A stretch of DNA of 64,000 nucleotides from Actinostola sp. cb2023 (GCA_033675265.1 JAUJYZ010000125.1:578501-642500), one strand, 5' to 3'. Shown: positions 1 to 11,892, numbered from the stretch's first letter. The notes: generated by a model not told the origin, from the letters alone. Translations and numbers: made by a program.

Positions 1-1780
1 TGACATCATTAGTTACCACCAATATCCATGGAGTTATTGCATGTTGTTCTTACCCTGTACATACTAACCACTTATCATCATCATTACAGTTCCCACTGAT
101 ATCCATGAAGGTATTGCATGTTGTTCTTATCTTGTACGTATCAACCACTTACATAAACTTTATTAACCTGTCAGTCTTCTAGCATACCACAAGTGGTACA
201 CTAATCGGGGACACTTGTCATCATCATCATCTGTTACCACTGATATCCATGAAGTTATTCCATGTTTGTCCTTATTCTCTACGTACTCACCAATTGACAT
301 CATTAGTTACCACCAATATCCATGGAGTTATTGCATTTTGTTTTTATTCTGTACGTATCAACCACTTGTCAGCATCATTACAGTTCCCACTGATATCCAT
401 GAAGTTATTGCATGTTGTTCTTATCCTCTACATACTAACCACTTATCATCATCATATGTTACCACCAATATCCATGGAGTTATTGCATTTTGTTCTTAAT
501 TCTCTACGTATCAACCACTTATCATCATCATTACAGTTCCCACTGATATCCATGAAGTTATTCCATGTTGTCCTTATTCTCTATGTACTCACCAATTGAC
601 ATCATATGTTACCACCAATATCCATGGAGTTATTGCATTTTGTTCTTATTCTCTACGTATCAACCACTTGTCAGCATCATTACAGTTCCCACTGATATCC
701 ATGAAGTTATTCCATGTTGTCCTTATTCTCTACGTACTCACCAATTGACATCATTAGTTACCACCAATATCCATGAAGTTATTGCATGTTGTTCTTATCC
801 TCTACGTACTAACCACTTGTCGTCATCATCATGTCACCACTGATATCCATGAAGTTATTGCATGTTGTCCTTATTCTCTACGTACTAACCAATTGACATC
901 ATTAGTTACCACTGATATCCATGAAGTTATTGCATGTTGTTCTTATCCTCTATGTACTAACCACTTATCATCATCATCTGTTACCACCAATATCCATGAA
1001 GTTATTGCATGTTGTTCTTATCCTGTACATACTAACCACTTATCATCATCATCATTAGTTACCACTGATATCCATGAAGTTATTGCATGTTGTTCTTACC
1101 CTGTACATACTAACCACTTATCATCATCATCATTAGTTCCCACTGATATCCATGAAGTTATTGCATGTTGTTCTTATCCTCTATGTTCTTATCCTGTACA
1201 TATCCTGAAACATGTTGTTCTTATCCTTATCATCATCATCATTAGTTCCCACTGATATCCATGAAGTTATTGCATGTTGTTCTTATCCTCTACATACTAA
1301 CCACTTATCATCATCATCATTAGTTACCACTGATATCCATGAAGTTATTGCATGTTGTTCTTATCCTCTATGTACTAACCACTTATCATCATCATCATTA
1401 GTTACCACTGATATCCATGAAGTTATTGCATGTTGTTCTTATCCTGTACATACTAACCACTTATCATCATCATCATTAGTTCCCACTGATATCCATGAAG
1501 TTATTGCATGTTGTTCTTATCCTCTATGTACTAACCACTTGTCGTCATCATCATGTTACCACTGATATCCATGAAGTTATTGCATGTTGTTCTTACCCTG
1601 TACATACTAACCACTTATCATCATCATCATTAGTTACCACTGATATCCATGAAGTTATTGCATGTTGTTCTTATCCTCTATGTACTAACCACTTGTCATC
1701 ATCATCATGTTACCACTGATATCCATGAAGGTATATTGCAGGTTGATCTTGTGCTTTACTTATGAACCATTTGTCATCAT
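1..1780. repeat. 78-bp satellite array with variant subunits
   Basis: The stretch is a head-to-tail array of about 23 units. The word GATATCCATGA recurs every 72-78 bp; in the part from about 900 to 1720 the spacing is mostly exactly 78 bp (for example 1332 and 1410). Because 78 is a multiple of three, one frame stays open over several units and yields a fake 26-residue protein repeat. Units at about 215-840 differ (CCATGGAG and CAATATCC variants) and alternate in blocks, which suggests a higher-order repeat. The array runs off the left edge and decays near 1780. I see no start context, splice pattern or known domain, so I read it as satellite rather than gene. Confidence 0.93.
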
Positions 1781-4312
1781 AATCTGTTATGACTGCAGAT
1801 ATCTTCCTTGTCGTCATGTCAATCTGAAATGAAAAAGGAGAGAGAGAGAGAGAGAGAAAGTGCCCAAGCTAATATCTAATGGGTCTAGTTTATAACCTAT
1901 TATTGTTTTCTTGATTTCCAATGGTAGTGGCCGCAGTACTCAATTTCCATTTGTATTGTGCAAATAACATAATATAATCATTATTCATCCAGCAGAATTA
2001 AATCCCAGCTTTCTGTTCAGTACATCAATGTTTTTCCATTTTCAATGTCTTTTAAATTATAATCTGTATTCATATGGATTGATATTTCATAAATTCATTT
2101 CAGCTTCATCATTTATCTTGGTAGATAATCTGAAACAATAAAACTAGAATTTAATATGCAATAATAATAATAATAATAATATTTTCAATAATACAATATT
2201 GTCATTCAGATTGCCATTATAGGCATTCCATTTCAGTGGTTGTTCAATCCATGATCCATTAAGTTTGCATCAACATTTCTGTAATTTACACTTGCAGCAT
2301 GTGCATCATCTATTTGATTTGCAATCACTTGATATTCAGTTATTGTTCCATTTTTCAGATTCATCCAGTTTGCATTTATTCCATTTCTCATTTTCCTTTT
2401 TCAAATTTCATCAGTTGATTTGCCATTGTTGTTTTATAGGTAAATATTCTATTTCATAATTAGATAATTTGTATGTGATACATGATATTACCTCTTCTCT
2501 CACCCCAACTTACCTCTTGGATGAATTTCTTAAAAGGAAAAGAAATGGGAATGAGTATTGTGAATTGCCAGATTGTGCAAATACTTACCAGTTTCTTTAA
2601 AAAAAAATCCATTAAAAAAATCTTCTATCCCATGATAACTTGCAGCCAATAGCACGAAATGAAGCTGACGTCCATATAATGAATGAATGTAAATTACAAG
2701 CCAGTAAGTTGTGGCTTGATACACACACACACTCTCTCTCTCAACCATAACAAGAAGTTGTACAGTATAATCAGTCACTGCATGTATAATATACACTATA
2801 CTTCACAAGTATAGTGTATATTATCAACTTTCAGATAAAGTTTATTTGTCTTTTATTTATTTTCCAGAATTATTTACAACATGACCAATATATGTGAAGA
2901 CCAGGTAGAATGAGCCAAGTCCAAGCCAAGATACCATTGAAGAGATTTCTTTTTTATGCCAAAATAATTGTCAGAGTACTTTTTGTCAGAGGATTCAGTC
3001 ACAGAAATGAAGCGCGCAGCTAATTATTATTATTATTACTATTATTATTATAATAACAGCCCTAGTCCGCAAACACATTCTACTGTATAATCCCTGGAAG
3101 GGGAACTGCCGGAGATCCACCCGACCTTTAATGGGCCCAACTTAAAGCTTTAAAATATTAGATCATAAGTGTTTTTCAAGTACTCTGACAGGCCAAAAAT
3201 GTATTAATTAAACTATGTATAATAATTAAATAATTAAACTAACTATTAAATAACATAACATGAATATTAATCATGCACTTGGTGTATTTAAGATGTAAAG
3301 CATCTCAAATTGAACAAGTAAACTTTGTCATGCTTCCCTTAGCTAATTTAATGTATGATCGAATGCGCAGCCGGAAATACATGTAGACACAGCTAAATTA
3401 CTAATAATCTATGTTCACTAAAATCCAACCCCCACAGCCGATCATTTAAACAAAGTTTAAACCTTGGATGGGATCATCTATTGTTACACAAACTGTGAAA
3501 CAATAGATGGACTCCACCCAGTGTTTAAGTTTATTTAAATAATCAACCAGGCATGACAAAGTTTGCATGAATGTAATAGAATAATTGAAACCATGCGTAC
3601 AAAGAGAGCTTAATTAGCTTTCTTGTATATACATTCAAGTTTCGTGGGAATTACTAAGCACCATTTCCTAAGCCTTAACCTATGAACTTTACAAAAGGAG
3701 GAATTACAGTAACCATAAATAATAATAATAATAATAAATTATTATTATTATTAACATGATGTCATATCCATTAAAGAGGAGGTCCAGTCTATGGCTTCAC
3801 AGGCTAGTCCCACCATATAAAGGACCCTCAGTAAGAATACACTTGGAAATATAACAGTCTTTAAATCCTATCAATGGCTTACCTTTAACCCAATGCGAGG
3901 TCGATCCTCCACTACATATATTGGTACATGTAGTATAAAACTACATGAATAAGATATGTAGGTCCAAGTGCAACTGCCTCAATGATGGATATGACATAGT
4001 AATTCCTCATCTAACTAAAGCTTTCATCTTGACTGGCAAAATTTGGTGTTTTGCCACAGGAGAAATTGATCACCATGAAATAACGGCCAATTAACCACCA
4101 AGTAACTCAGGACAACGAGATGTGATAACAGGTCAAAAATGATCCAACCCTAATTTCCCATTTCCTCAAAATTGGAGTTATCAATCTCAGCAAAATTTGG
4201 AACTGTTTTCTTATTCATAATAGAAACTTGAGGAAATCGAAGAGATGCCAGAGTGACAAAAAAAAAAGTTTTATGAATAAGAAAAAACAGTTTTTCTTTA
4301 CCACTGCCAGTA
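1781..4312. other. Gene-free stretch with microsatellites and hairpins
   Basis: No coding exon is recognisable. It holds an (AG)n run near 1838-1857, AAT/ATT runs near 2160-2182, 3020-3050 and 3719-3757, and a perfect 18-bp hairpin at 2786-2803 / 2807-2824 with a three-base loop. An imperfect foldback lies at about 3300-3570, with a CATCTATTGTTACAC stem at its centre. A shorter inverted repeat lies at about 4208-4292, with arms around TTCTTATTCATAA. Confidence 0.6.
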
Positions 4313-4466
4313 ATGGAGGATTCTTCTAACCTTACCTAAGAGCCTGTGCTCAGATCAACTAAAATTTGAAGACGAATGTGGCGTGTGGACGAGAGATCAA
4401 AACTGAGCACAGATTTACTTAAATCCCCCAAAAAACTGAATTAAGTTAAAAAGAAGAATCCTCCAT
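4313..4466. repeat. Foldback element
   Basis: Terminal inverted repeats read ATGGAGGATTCTTCT on the left and AGAAGAATCCTCCAT on the right. Inner matching segments include GCCTGTGCTCAG against CTGAGCACAG. It is a non-autonomous, MITE-like palindrome with no coding content. Confidence 0.75.
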
Positions 4467-4664
4467 CTCTGTCAGGGTGTATGGTGTCAAGACAAAAGCC
4501 CTAAACCTGAATGCGTAGTCACTGCAATTTCCAGTGACTACGAAACAAACAACTACACAACAACAACAGACGTGTAACATTGCCAAATATGTTGAAAGTC
4601 TAAGAGAGGGAAACCCCAAATAAGAAAAGTTCAATGAACCTTGCATGTGGGTTTTACGCCACAT

Positions 4665-4843
4665 GTTCGAAGTCTTCATCTGTTCTTTATTAGAATCCAT
4701 GACATCACTCGATCTTGTGCTTGTAGATGCTGTATGCAATCCATGACCTCACTCTTGTGCTTGTCGATGGTGACATCACCCTTAAGGCTTGTGCTTGTAG
4801 ATGTTGTATGCAATCCACGACCTCCCTCTTGTGTTTGTCAATA
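4665..4843 (-). other. Putative terminal exon with internal duplication
   Basis: On the minus strand an acceptor (TATTACAG) at 4844-4845 is followed by two related copies of about 75 bp (GACAARCACAAGAG...ACAAGCACAAG) and then AATAAA at 4691-4686. Each copy could encode a peptide of the type IDKHKxEVxDCIQHLQAQ, but in different frames, so I do not call a protein. Confidence 0.35.
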
Positions 4844-5199
4844 CTGTAATATATGCATACAAAGAATTTAGAATAAATACTTATGTTAAAATTATGCAGA
4901 GCCCAACACAATGAAGCACTCCTCCCCACAAATATGGAAGATACTCTTGATACTTTCCCATTTCCTCCTCAAAAAAAATACCCCCAAAATTTTGACGATA
5001 AATAATTTCCTGCACTTTTTAAAGAAAAAAACCCTGAAGTATAAAATAAGATTTATGGAAATTCTACGAAAATATTCTGAATTTTGGGCATGAAAGAAAT
5101 TTCCTATCTTTTTGCCAAAAATTCGATACAACTCCTCGCCCCTCTCAATTCCTAACAAATTCCTCCCTTCCCCCAACCCCTCTGCACTCTTTTCGAAAG

Positions 5200-8100
5200 A
5201 AAAAAAATACCAGCAGGGAAAAAAAATAATTTATTTATACTATAAAAAAGAAAGTTTACGATTTGCTTACCTTAGTCGTCGATTTATCTGCTTGGGCGAC
5301 AGTCACATGACGAGACCCTTCGCCTCGAGAAGCTTCTCGGAATTCCAGCCATTTTGACTCCTGAAAACAAGCCCCCCCCCCCCCCAGAACTGTTTTTATA
5401 AAAGACAAAAATATCTCTTGCCCATCCAGAAAAAAAACCCCTCCCCTCTCCCTGCTCTTACCCCCACCACACTAAAAAAACACTGCTGGCACAAAGTAAA
5501 TTGTCGCGCTTTTTTCCCGAAAATTCTAAGTTACTCCTCCCCTCTTTCCCTCAAATATTTTATTTCCTCACACCAAAAACACTTCCTTGCACACCACCAC
5601 GGCCCTGCACACTTGAAAAAAATTCCTGCTCTTTTTGCCAAAAATTCGACAAAGCTCTCAATTCCTAACAGAATCCTTTCCCCACCCACTACCCACCCCT
5701 CCCCTGCCACAAAAAAATTCTCGCGCTTTTCTACGAAAAAATTCCAAAAAAATTTTTCCTCCCTCCTGACAATCCCTCCCTTCTCCCCCCCCTCCATGCT
5801 CAAAAATATTCCGTTCTTTTTGACGAAAAAATTTCAATTCTTTTCGACGAAAATTCGAATCCGATGCTTTCCGACGAAATTTTGAAAACGTCCTCCCCCT
5901 CCCCCTCCGCTCAAAAATATTTCTGGTTTTTTGGCGCAAAAGAAATTCCAAAGCTTCGCCCACCCCTCTGCATAAAACACTTGAGAAATTTTTAGCTGAC
6001 CCCATAATTAAAGGAAAAAATTGTGTATACTATAAAAAAAAAAGAAAAGATTTACGAGATTTTTACCTTGGTCGTTGTATTTATCTGCTTGGGCGACAGT
6101 CACATGACGAGACCCTTCGCCTCGAGGAGTTTCAACGGAATTCCAGCGATTTTGACTCCTGAAAACAAGAAAAAAATAACTTTTAAGCCAGAAGTAGAAC
6201 TGTATTTATAAAAAATACTAAAATATCTCTTAATTGCCCATCCAGAAAAAGAAACTTTATCCCCTCCCCCTGTTCTCTTATACCCCCACCCCCTCCACAC
6301 TAAAGAAAACACACACTGCTGGCACAAAGTAAATTGTCGCGCACACGGTAATTCGAAGTTACTCCTCTTTAGCTTTCCTAAATATTTTATTCCCTTCATT
6401 TCAAAACATGTCCCTTGCACCACCCCGGCCGGCCCTGCACACTCTGAAAGAAATTCCCGTCTTTTTGCCATTCACTATCCCCGAATAAATTTCAGAAATC
6501 CTAACAAAAATGTATTTTCCCCCCTCCAGAAAAAACCCCCATTTTACATCCCATCCGCACTCAAAATGATTCCATTTTTTTACAAGCTAAAGAATTCCAC
6601 TGTCGCGACTTTTCGAAATAAGAAATTCGAAGTTCCCTCTTCCCCCACCCCCTGCACACTTGAAAAAAATCCCGCTCTTTTTGCCTTTCGGCACGAAAGA
6701 AATTCCAATCTCAATTCCTAACAAAAATTCGAATAAGTCCTCCCCCTACTTACAAAAACCCCCCTTCCCCCACCCCCTCCGCACTAAAAAATATTCCATT
6801 TTTTTGGACATGAAAGAAATTCTAATGCTTTCCGACGAAAATTCGAAATAAGTCCTCCCCCTCCTGACAAAACCCTCCAATCCCCCACCCCCTCCGCACT
6901 CAAAAATGTTCCGGTTTTTTTGGAACGAAAGAAATTCCAATGCTTTCCCCTACCCCCTCTGCATAAAACACTTGAGAAATGTTTAAAATGCTAAATAATT
7001 AAAAATTGTGGCGCAAAAAATCCCGCTCTTTTCGAGAGAAAGAATGACCAGAAGGGCGAGAATATAATGTATACTTTAAAAATAAAACACAAAGATTTAC
7101 GAGATTTTTACCTTGGTCGTCGTATTTATCAGCTTGGGCGACAGTCACATGACGAGACCCTTCGCCTCGAGGAGTTTCATCAACGGAATTCCAGCGATTT
7201 TGACACCTTAAATAAGAAATAAATAACCTTAGTAAGAAGTAGAATTGTATTTATAAAAGACCAAAATATCTCTTGCCCATCCAGAAAAATACTTTACCCT
7301 CCCTTCCCCCACCCGGCCATCTGCATAAAAAAACTTGCCAAATTGTTAAAACGCTCCCTGTGCTCTTGTCCCAATCCCTCCACACCAAAGAAACACAGAA
7401 AAGTTGGCACAAAAGAAATTCTCGCGCTTTACGACGAAAATTCGTGTCGAAGTTACTCCTCTCCCCTCTTTCCCTCAAATATTTCATTCCCTTCACACCA
7501 AAACACTTGCTCCTTTGCACTACCCCCCTACACACTTAAAATATTCTGAAATTTTGGCGCGAAAAAAATACCACGTTTTTCAAAGAACATTTGAAACAAC
7601 TCCTCCCCCCTCTTTCCCTCTCAAAAAATCTTAATTAACCCCCTTCCAAACCGAAACCCTCCCTTTCCCCATCCCATGTACATAAAAAACTTGAGAAACT
7701 GTTAAAACGCGAAATAATTGAAATTTCCCCACCCCTGGCTCGAACTGATGTTCCGAAATTGTGCGCAAAAATTCCCCCACTCTTTTCGAAAGAAAAAAAA
7801 TTCCAGCAGGGGAAAAAATAATGTATACTATAAAAAAGAAAAGATTTACGATATGCTTACCTTAGTCGTCGTATTTATCTGCTTGGGCGACAGTCACATG
7901 ACGAGACCCTTCGCCTCGAGGAGTTTCAACGGAATTCCAGCGATTTTGACACCTGAAAACAAAAAAATAAATAACCTTAGCAAGAAGTAGAATTGTATTT
8001 ATAAAAGACCAAAATATCTCTTGCCCATCCAGAGAAAAAACTTTACCCCTCCCTGTACTCTTACCCCACCCCCTCCACACTAAAGAAACACACACTGCTG

Positions 8101-8900
8101 GCACAAACAAATTTCGCGCTTTTCGACTCCTCTCCCCTCTTCCTCCTCCCCAAATCCCCTATTCTCTTCGCACCAAAACACTCCCTTGCACCACCCCGGC
8201 CGGCCCTGCACACTTGAAAGAAAATCCCGCTCTTTTTGCCAAAAATTCGTTCCCCCTCTTTCCCTCTCAATTCCTAACAAAAACCCTCCATTCCACACCC
8301 CCTCCGCACTCAAAAATATCTCGAATTGTTGGCACAAAAGAAATGCTCACGCTTTTTGACGAAAATTCGAAATGTATTTCCTCCCCTTCCTGACAAAAAC
8401 CTCTCTTCCTCCACCCCCTCCGCACTCAAAAATATTCCATTTTTTTTGGCCCCGGCGAAAGAAATTCCAATGCTTTTCGACGAAAATTCGAAATCGGTCC
8501 TCCGCCTCCTGACAAATCCCTTTCCCTTTCGACGAAAATTCGTAAATCGCATTCCTCCGTGAAATGCCTGAGACAATATTATTATTATATTCCACTCCTC
8601 GCTCGCAAAAATTTCCACTCTTTTCGAGAGAAAGAAAGACCAGAACCGTGGGCGAAAAAATCATGTATACTATAAAAAAAGAAAAGATTTACTATAAAAA
8701 TAAAACACAACGATTTATACGATATGTTTACCTTAGTCGTCGTATTTATAGCTTGGGCGACAGTCACATGACGAGACCCTTCGCCTCGAGGAGTCAACCA
8801 ATGTCAACCGAATTCCAGTGATGTCGAGTCCTGGAAACAAGAAAGAAATACCGATAAGCCGAATAGAAGTAGAATTATGTATTTTTGCATGTATTAAAAA
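5200..8900 (-). repeat. Five tandem copies of an exon-bearing unit, 750-1050 bp each
   Basis: Five units lie head to tail. Each has a conserved core of over 200 bp: TGTATACTATAAAAAA, then the exon (5271-5360, 6067-6158, 7112-7206, 7861-7952, 8732-8830), then CTTGCCCATCCAGA in copies 1-4. Every exon copy keeps a minus-strand acceptor (mostly TTTTCAG or TTTCCAG; copy 3 uses TTTAAG) and a GTAAG/GTAAA donor. Each also holds GTCACATGAC, a near-palindromic E-box, and CTCGAG. Spacing between cores is 796, 1045, 749 and 871 bp. Between cores lies fast-diverging C-rich sequence made of smaller repeats around GACGAAAATTCGAA. Better conservation of the exon than of its surroundings suggests either recent conversion or constraint on the core. 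Confidence 0.85.
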
Positions 8901-9779
8901 GACATAGAATTCCTTTATTTCGCCTTTCAAAAGTGGCGGGAAACTAGGTCCTCAGTGCAAATTCACAAAGTTTGAACGGGACGACTTCATTTCTTTAAAA
9001 AAATTGAAAAAAAACTCTTATTCAAAGAGAAAACTATGGAAAAGCGAAGTCGAACCAGTACGTACCTTGTAGTGACACGTTGCTCGTCGGCCAAAGCGAC
9101 TCGAACTGGCCGTGAATCAAAAGCTTTCTAAACGAGACTTAAAATGTCTTCTACGGAGATTTCTGACCTTCTTCAACACCATGAAAACTGTTTCTGCAAA
9201 AGGAATATAATAAACAAACTTAATATTACACTAGATAAACGTTCGAAGGCCGAGTTTTGAGGAACATCAATGCCGACTTCCCCGTAGTACACGGTTCCAT
9301 TCAAAGTTCCAATTAGGCGCCAATTCAACTCGTCGTTACGACAAACTTTTCAAGTGGGTACAATTTTTGCACAAAAACTCATTCGAACGGGTAGAAACTG
9401 CTCAAACTTACACAAAACAGTATCTTCTAAAGGAAGAAGTAGGGATAATACGGCCTTGCACTCACATTTAGGAAGTTTTCGTCGACAACTTTCGTCTCGG
9501 CTGTGTGAGCTCTGTGCACCATGTGCTTCGGACTTGCGACAAGATTTTCGCAAAATTCCATTTGAAAAATGCTTTTCGGAAGTAGCCATTAGCAAGTTCG
9601 GTCGAAGAGCTTTCTGAAAACTGCAATTTAAGCAAAATTAATTAAATTTTGTGCAAAATTTTGAACAAAATTCACAGATGCCTCTCACCTTGCTGCTACA
9701 CTCTTCATGCTCTTCTCAGTCAAAAGTGACAAACGCGCCAGGAAGGAAGCCCTTCGAGTGCACATACTCCCGTGCACTT

Positions 9780-9870
9780 GTGGTTTCAGCCAATCAGAAG
9801 CGATCTAGGAAAATCGACGAATTTAAGGAACCAATCACAATCCAACCGGTCATACGGTGATTGGCAGGTT
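9780..9870 (-). promoter_or_regulatory. CCAAT-box cluster, putative promoter of the minus-strand unit
   Basis: Three CCAAT/ATTGG boxes sit within 75 bp: CCAAT at 9790-9794 and 9831-9835, and ATTGG at 9860-9864. They lie just upstream of the first inferred minus-strand exon, where NF-Y sites commonly occur. No TATA box is evident. Confidence 0.4.
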
Positions 9871-10260
9871 TGGAAATCTATGGGGTGGACGGCGCAATTT
9901 TTGAGGGAAAACACAGGTAACCCACAATAAGAAGAAAAGAGAAGTAGATTCGCTGGTTCAAGCATCTTTCAAGCATGCGTTTCTCAAAGACCCGAAACTT
10001 TGTGGGACCCAAAACTCACTTGTATAGCTCGAAAAACATGTAAAAATTAAATGAAGCAAATTGATAGGTTTTTGTGTCTGCAAATACTTTATTTATTTAT
10101 TTGTGAATGAAACCTAAAAAACTGATTTCTATATCGTCATACAGAAGTAGTTTCAACCTATTACTGCACAATTTTCTGTAAAATTTTCTGTAAAATTGAA
10201 TAGAATTTCCACAGTCGAAAATTTAATACCAGCTCGGGTATAAACGGAAAGGTTATGTTG

Positions 10261-10575
10261 TACGGGACCGCAAATGAACCAAGGCCCACAATGAAATGAT
10301 CGATCCCAATTACTGAGACGGGACCGCAAATGATCCCAAGACAGCTAGGACGCACTTTAACTGTACGGGAACGCAAATGAACCACGCCAGATAGCCCGAG
10401 TCAATGCAGACAGTGTCTATTTTTCCATGTCGCAGATTGCATTTGTCACGTGATAATTTCCCAGTAGTACTTTGCGTGCGAATAAGAAGACCGCAAATGA
10501 ACCCAGAGGACCGCACGGTGATACTATAGAGCGAGGGGACCGCAGGTGAACCCAGACAGGACCGCATGGTGATAC
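10261..10575. repeat. Cluster of GGACCGCAAATGAACC motifs
   Basis: The motif GGACCGCAAATGAACC, with one or two changes, occurs near 10264, 10321, 10369, 10489 and 10541. A second motif, GGACCGCACGGTGATACTA, occurs twice near 10510 and 10560. Spacing is irregular (about 48, 52, 57 and 120 bp), unlike a plain tandem repeat. No function is recognised. Confidence 0.6.
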
Positions 10576-10955
10576 TAGACCAGAGGGGAAACACAGAATC
10601 TAGAACGGAATAAAATGAGCTTTCACGCAGATAAGTCCTGAACCTCAAATTCACCTTTGTGAATATGCAAGGTAATGAATAGCAATGAATAAAAAAACTT
10701 GCATGATAAACCCCTAGCCTGCGTACCTGTAACGCAGGCTATAATCCCAGGCCTGAGTATAAAAAGTCAACTCAGTAGGCAGATGCAAATGTCTACTGTG
10801 TTTGTATTGAATATAATCAGCGGGTATGTTTAATCGAGAAAATACGGTAAATATAATATAAAGTGCCAAATCATGAAGATGAAGTTCAGGACTTATCTGT
10901 GTGAAAACTCATTTTGTTCCGTTCCAAATTCTGTATTTTCCCTCTTGGATCACTT
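10576..10955. repeat. Foldback element with 70-bp arms
   Basis: The left arm near 10578-10650 (GGACTTATCTG in reverse) matches the right arm near 10880-10950 in inverted orientation: TTCAGGACTTATCTG, GTTCCGTTC and TTTTCCCTCT occur in order. The interior includes the short hairpin GCCTGCGTACC...GCAGGC at about 10717-10740. No coding capacity. Confidence 0.7.
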
Positions 10956-11049
10956 GCATGCGGCCCATGCTACCACAGATAGCCCGAGTAATAAGTTGAT
11001 ATTATTATAACAAATTGCATCTGAATAAAATGATATTCACATACAGCTA

Positions 11050-11800
11050 ATTAAAACAAGACGCTCAATGAGCGTTCACTCGGGCATTGTGAAAAGGAAA
11101 ATGTCAGTTGTTCGAGGAAGTACTTGAAAATGAATGCCAGTTGGTTGAAGAACAAGGACAATGTCAGCTGCGCGAGGAGAGACCTGCCAATGACTGACAG
11201 TTGCGTGACGAGGGAGACTATGTATATACATGTATGTGTCGAGTTCATTTGATTTGCCTTTGAGTTCATTTGATTACCTTTTGACTTTGAGTTCAATTGA
11301 TTTGATTTTGATGAGTTTGTGTAAAGGCCCCCTCTCTAGCTTCAGATCCCGAAACGTCGAGTTTGGAATCGAGTTCGGGTTCGAGTTACGGTTCGAACGT
11401 CGAATAAAACAAGGACATCTTCTTCAATACAATATAATTTCTCTGACGTCATGACAATCAGTGACAGTTGAGTGACGAGGGAGACTATTAGTCCGGTGAG
11501 TACGAACATGATACGTCTTGAGGTTGCATAGGTCAGATGGTTCCGATAACGGCCTCGCGTTTGTTTAAAAAAAAAATATTTTAAGCGAGCTTCTAGTCCT
11601 TTTACCACTTCTAGTCATTGAACGATGAACTAGAATCCTGACCTTTTAATAGCTTGAAGATCTACAGCTGCTTTCAAAACTAAGATTCATAATCTACTTG
11701 AGTCCTGTGTCTCCTTTATCTTTTCAAATCTGCGGAGTAATCTTGAAACTCCGGATACGATTAAATACGTCGCATACTCGTCATTTTGAAGCCGAACAAA

Positions 11801-11838
<38 letters not shown>

Positions 11839-11892
11839 CGAAATCCGCATTTTCTAACTCGGGCGGCCTGCGGCCTGGGCCCGAGTAAAAAC
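11050..11892. mobile_element. Dispersed non-autonomous element, copy 1 (ACTCGGGC ends)
   Basis: One end reads AAACAAGACGCTCAATGAGC followed by CACTCGGGC. The other holds the hairpin ACTCGGGCGGCCTGCGG...GGGCCCGAGT near 11849-11886. Inside are repeated GTCAGTTG / GAGGGAGACTA segments, and a (CTA)n run sits at 11800-11838. A second copy in the opposite orientation lies at about 43764-44905 in ATP7 intron 1. No transposase is visible. Confidence 0.6.
11800..11838. repeat. (CTA)n microsatellite
   Basis: Uninterrupted ACT/CTA triplets, about 12 copies, inside the dispersed element described at 11050-11892. Confidence 0.95.

Larger units (their letters stand above)
4665..9700 (-). ncRNA. Probable spliced non-coding transcript with quintuplicated exon
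   Basis: A set of minus-strand splice signals suggests one transcription unit. The first exon begins somewhere near 9600-9700 and ends at 9466 (donor GTGAGT). The next exon is 9193-9066 (TTTTGCAG acceptor, GTACGT donor). Five similar exons follow: 8830-8732, 7952-7861, 7206-7112, 6158-6067 and 5360-5271. A last exon starts at 4843 after TATTACAG and carries AATAAA at 4691-4686. The exon lengths (128, 99, 92, 95, 92, 90) are not multiples of three. Joining exon 1 to exon 2 gives an immediate TAA in the longest frame, and copies 1 and 5 of the repeated exon are broken in the frame open in the others. I therefore infer a long non-coding RNA or a decayed gene. The existence of the transcript is inferred from splice sites only. 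Confidence 0.45.

Noticed and set aside
215..1720. Overlapping long open frames with a 26-residue repeat (DIHEVIACCSYP type)
   Set aside because: The frame is open because the satellite period is 78 bp and the unit happens to lack stops. No splice or start context, and variants shift frame freely.
5100..8660. Dozens of overlapping open frames on both strands rich in Pro/Ser/Lys or Phe/Glu/Arg/Gly
   Set aside because: They lie in C-rich, AAATTC-containing subrepeats between the tandem exon cores, change frame from unit to unit and contain no domain.
9350..9620. Possible protein starting MATSEKHFSNGILRKSC on the minus strand
   Set aside because: Splicing at the good donor (9465) to the next acceptor gives an immediate stop, and no family is recognisable.
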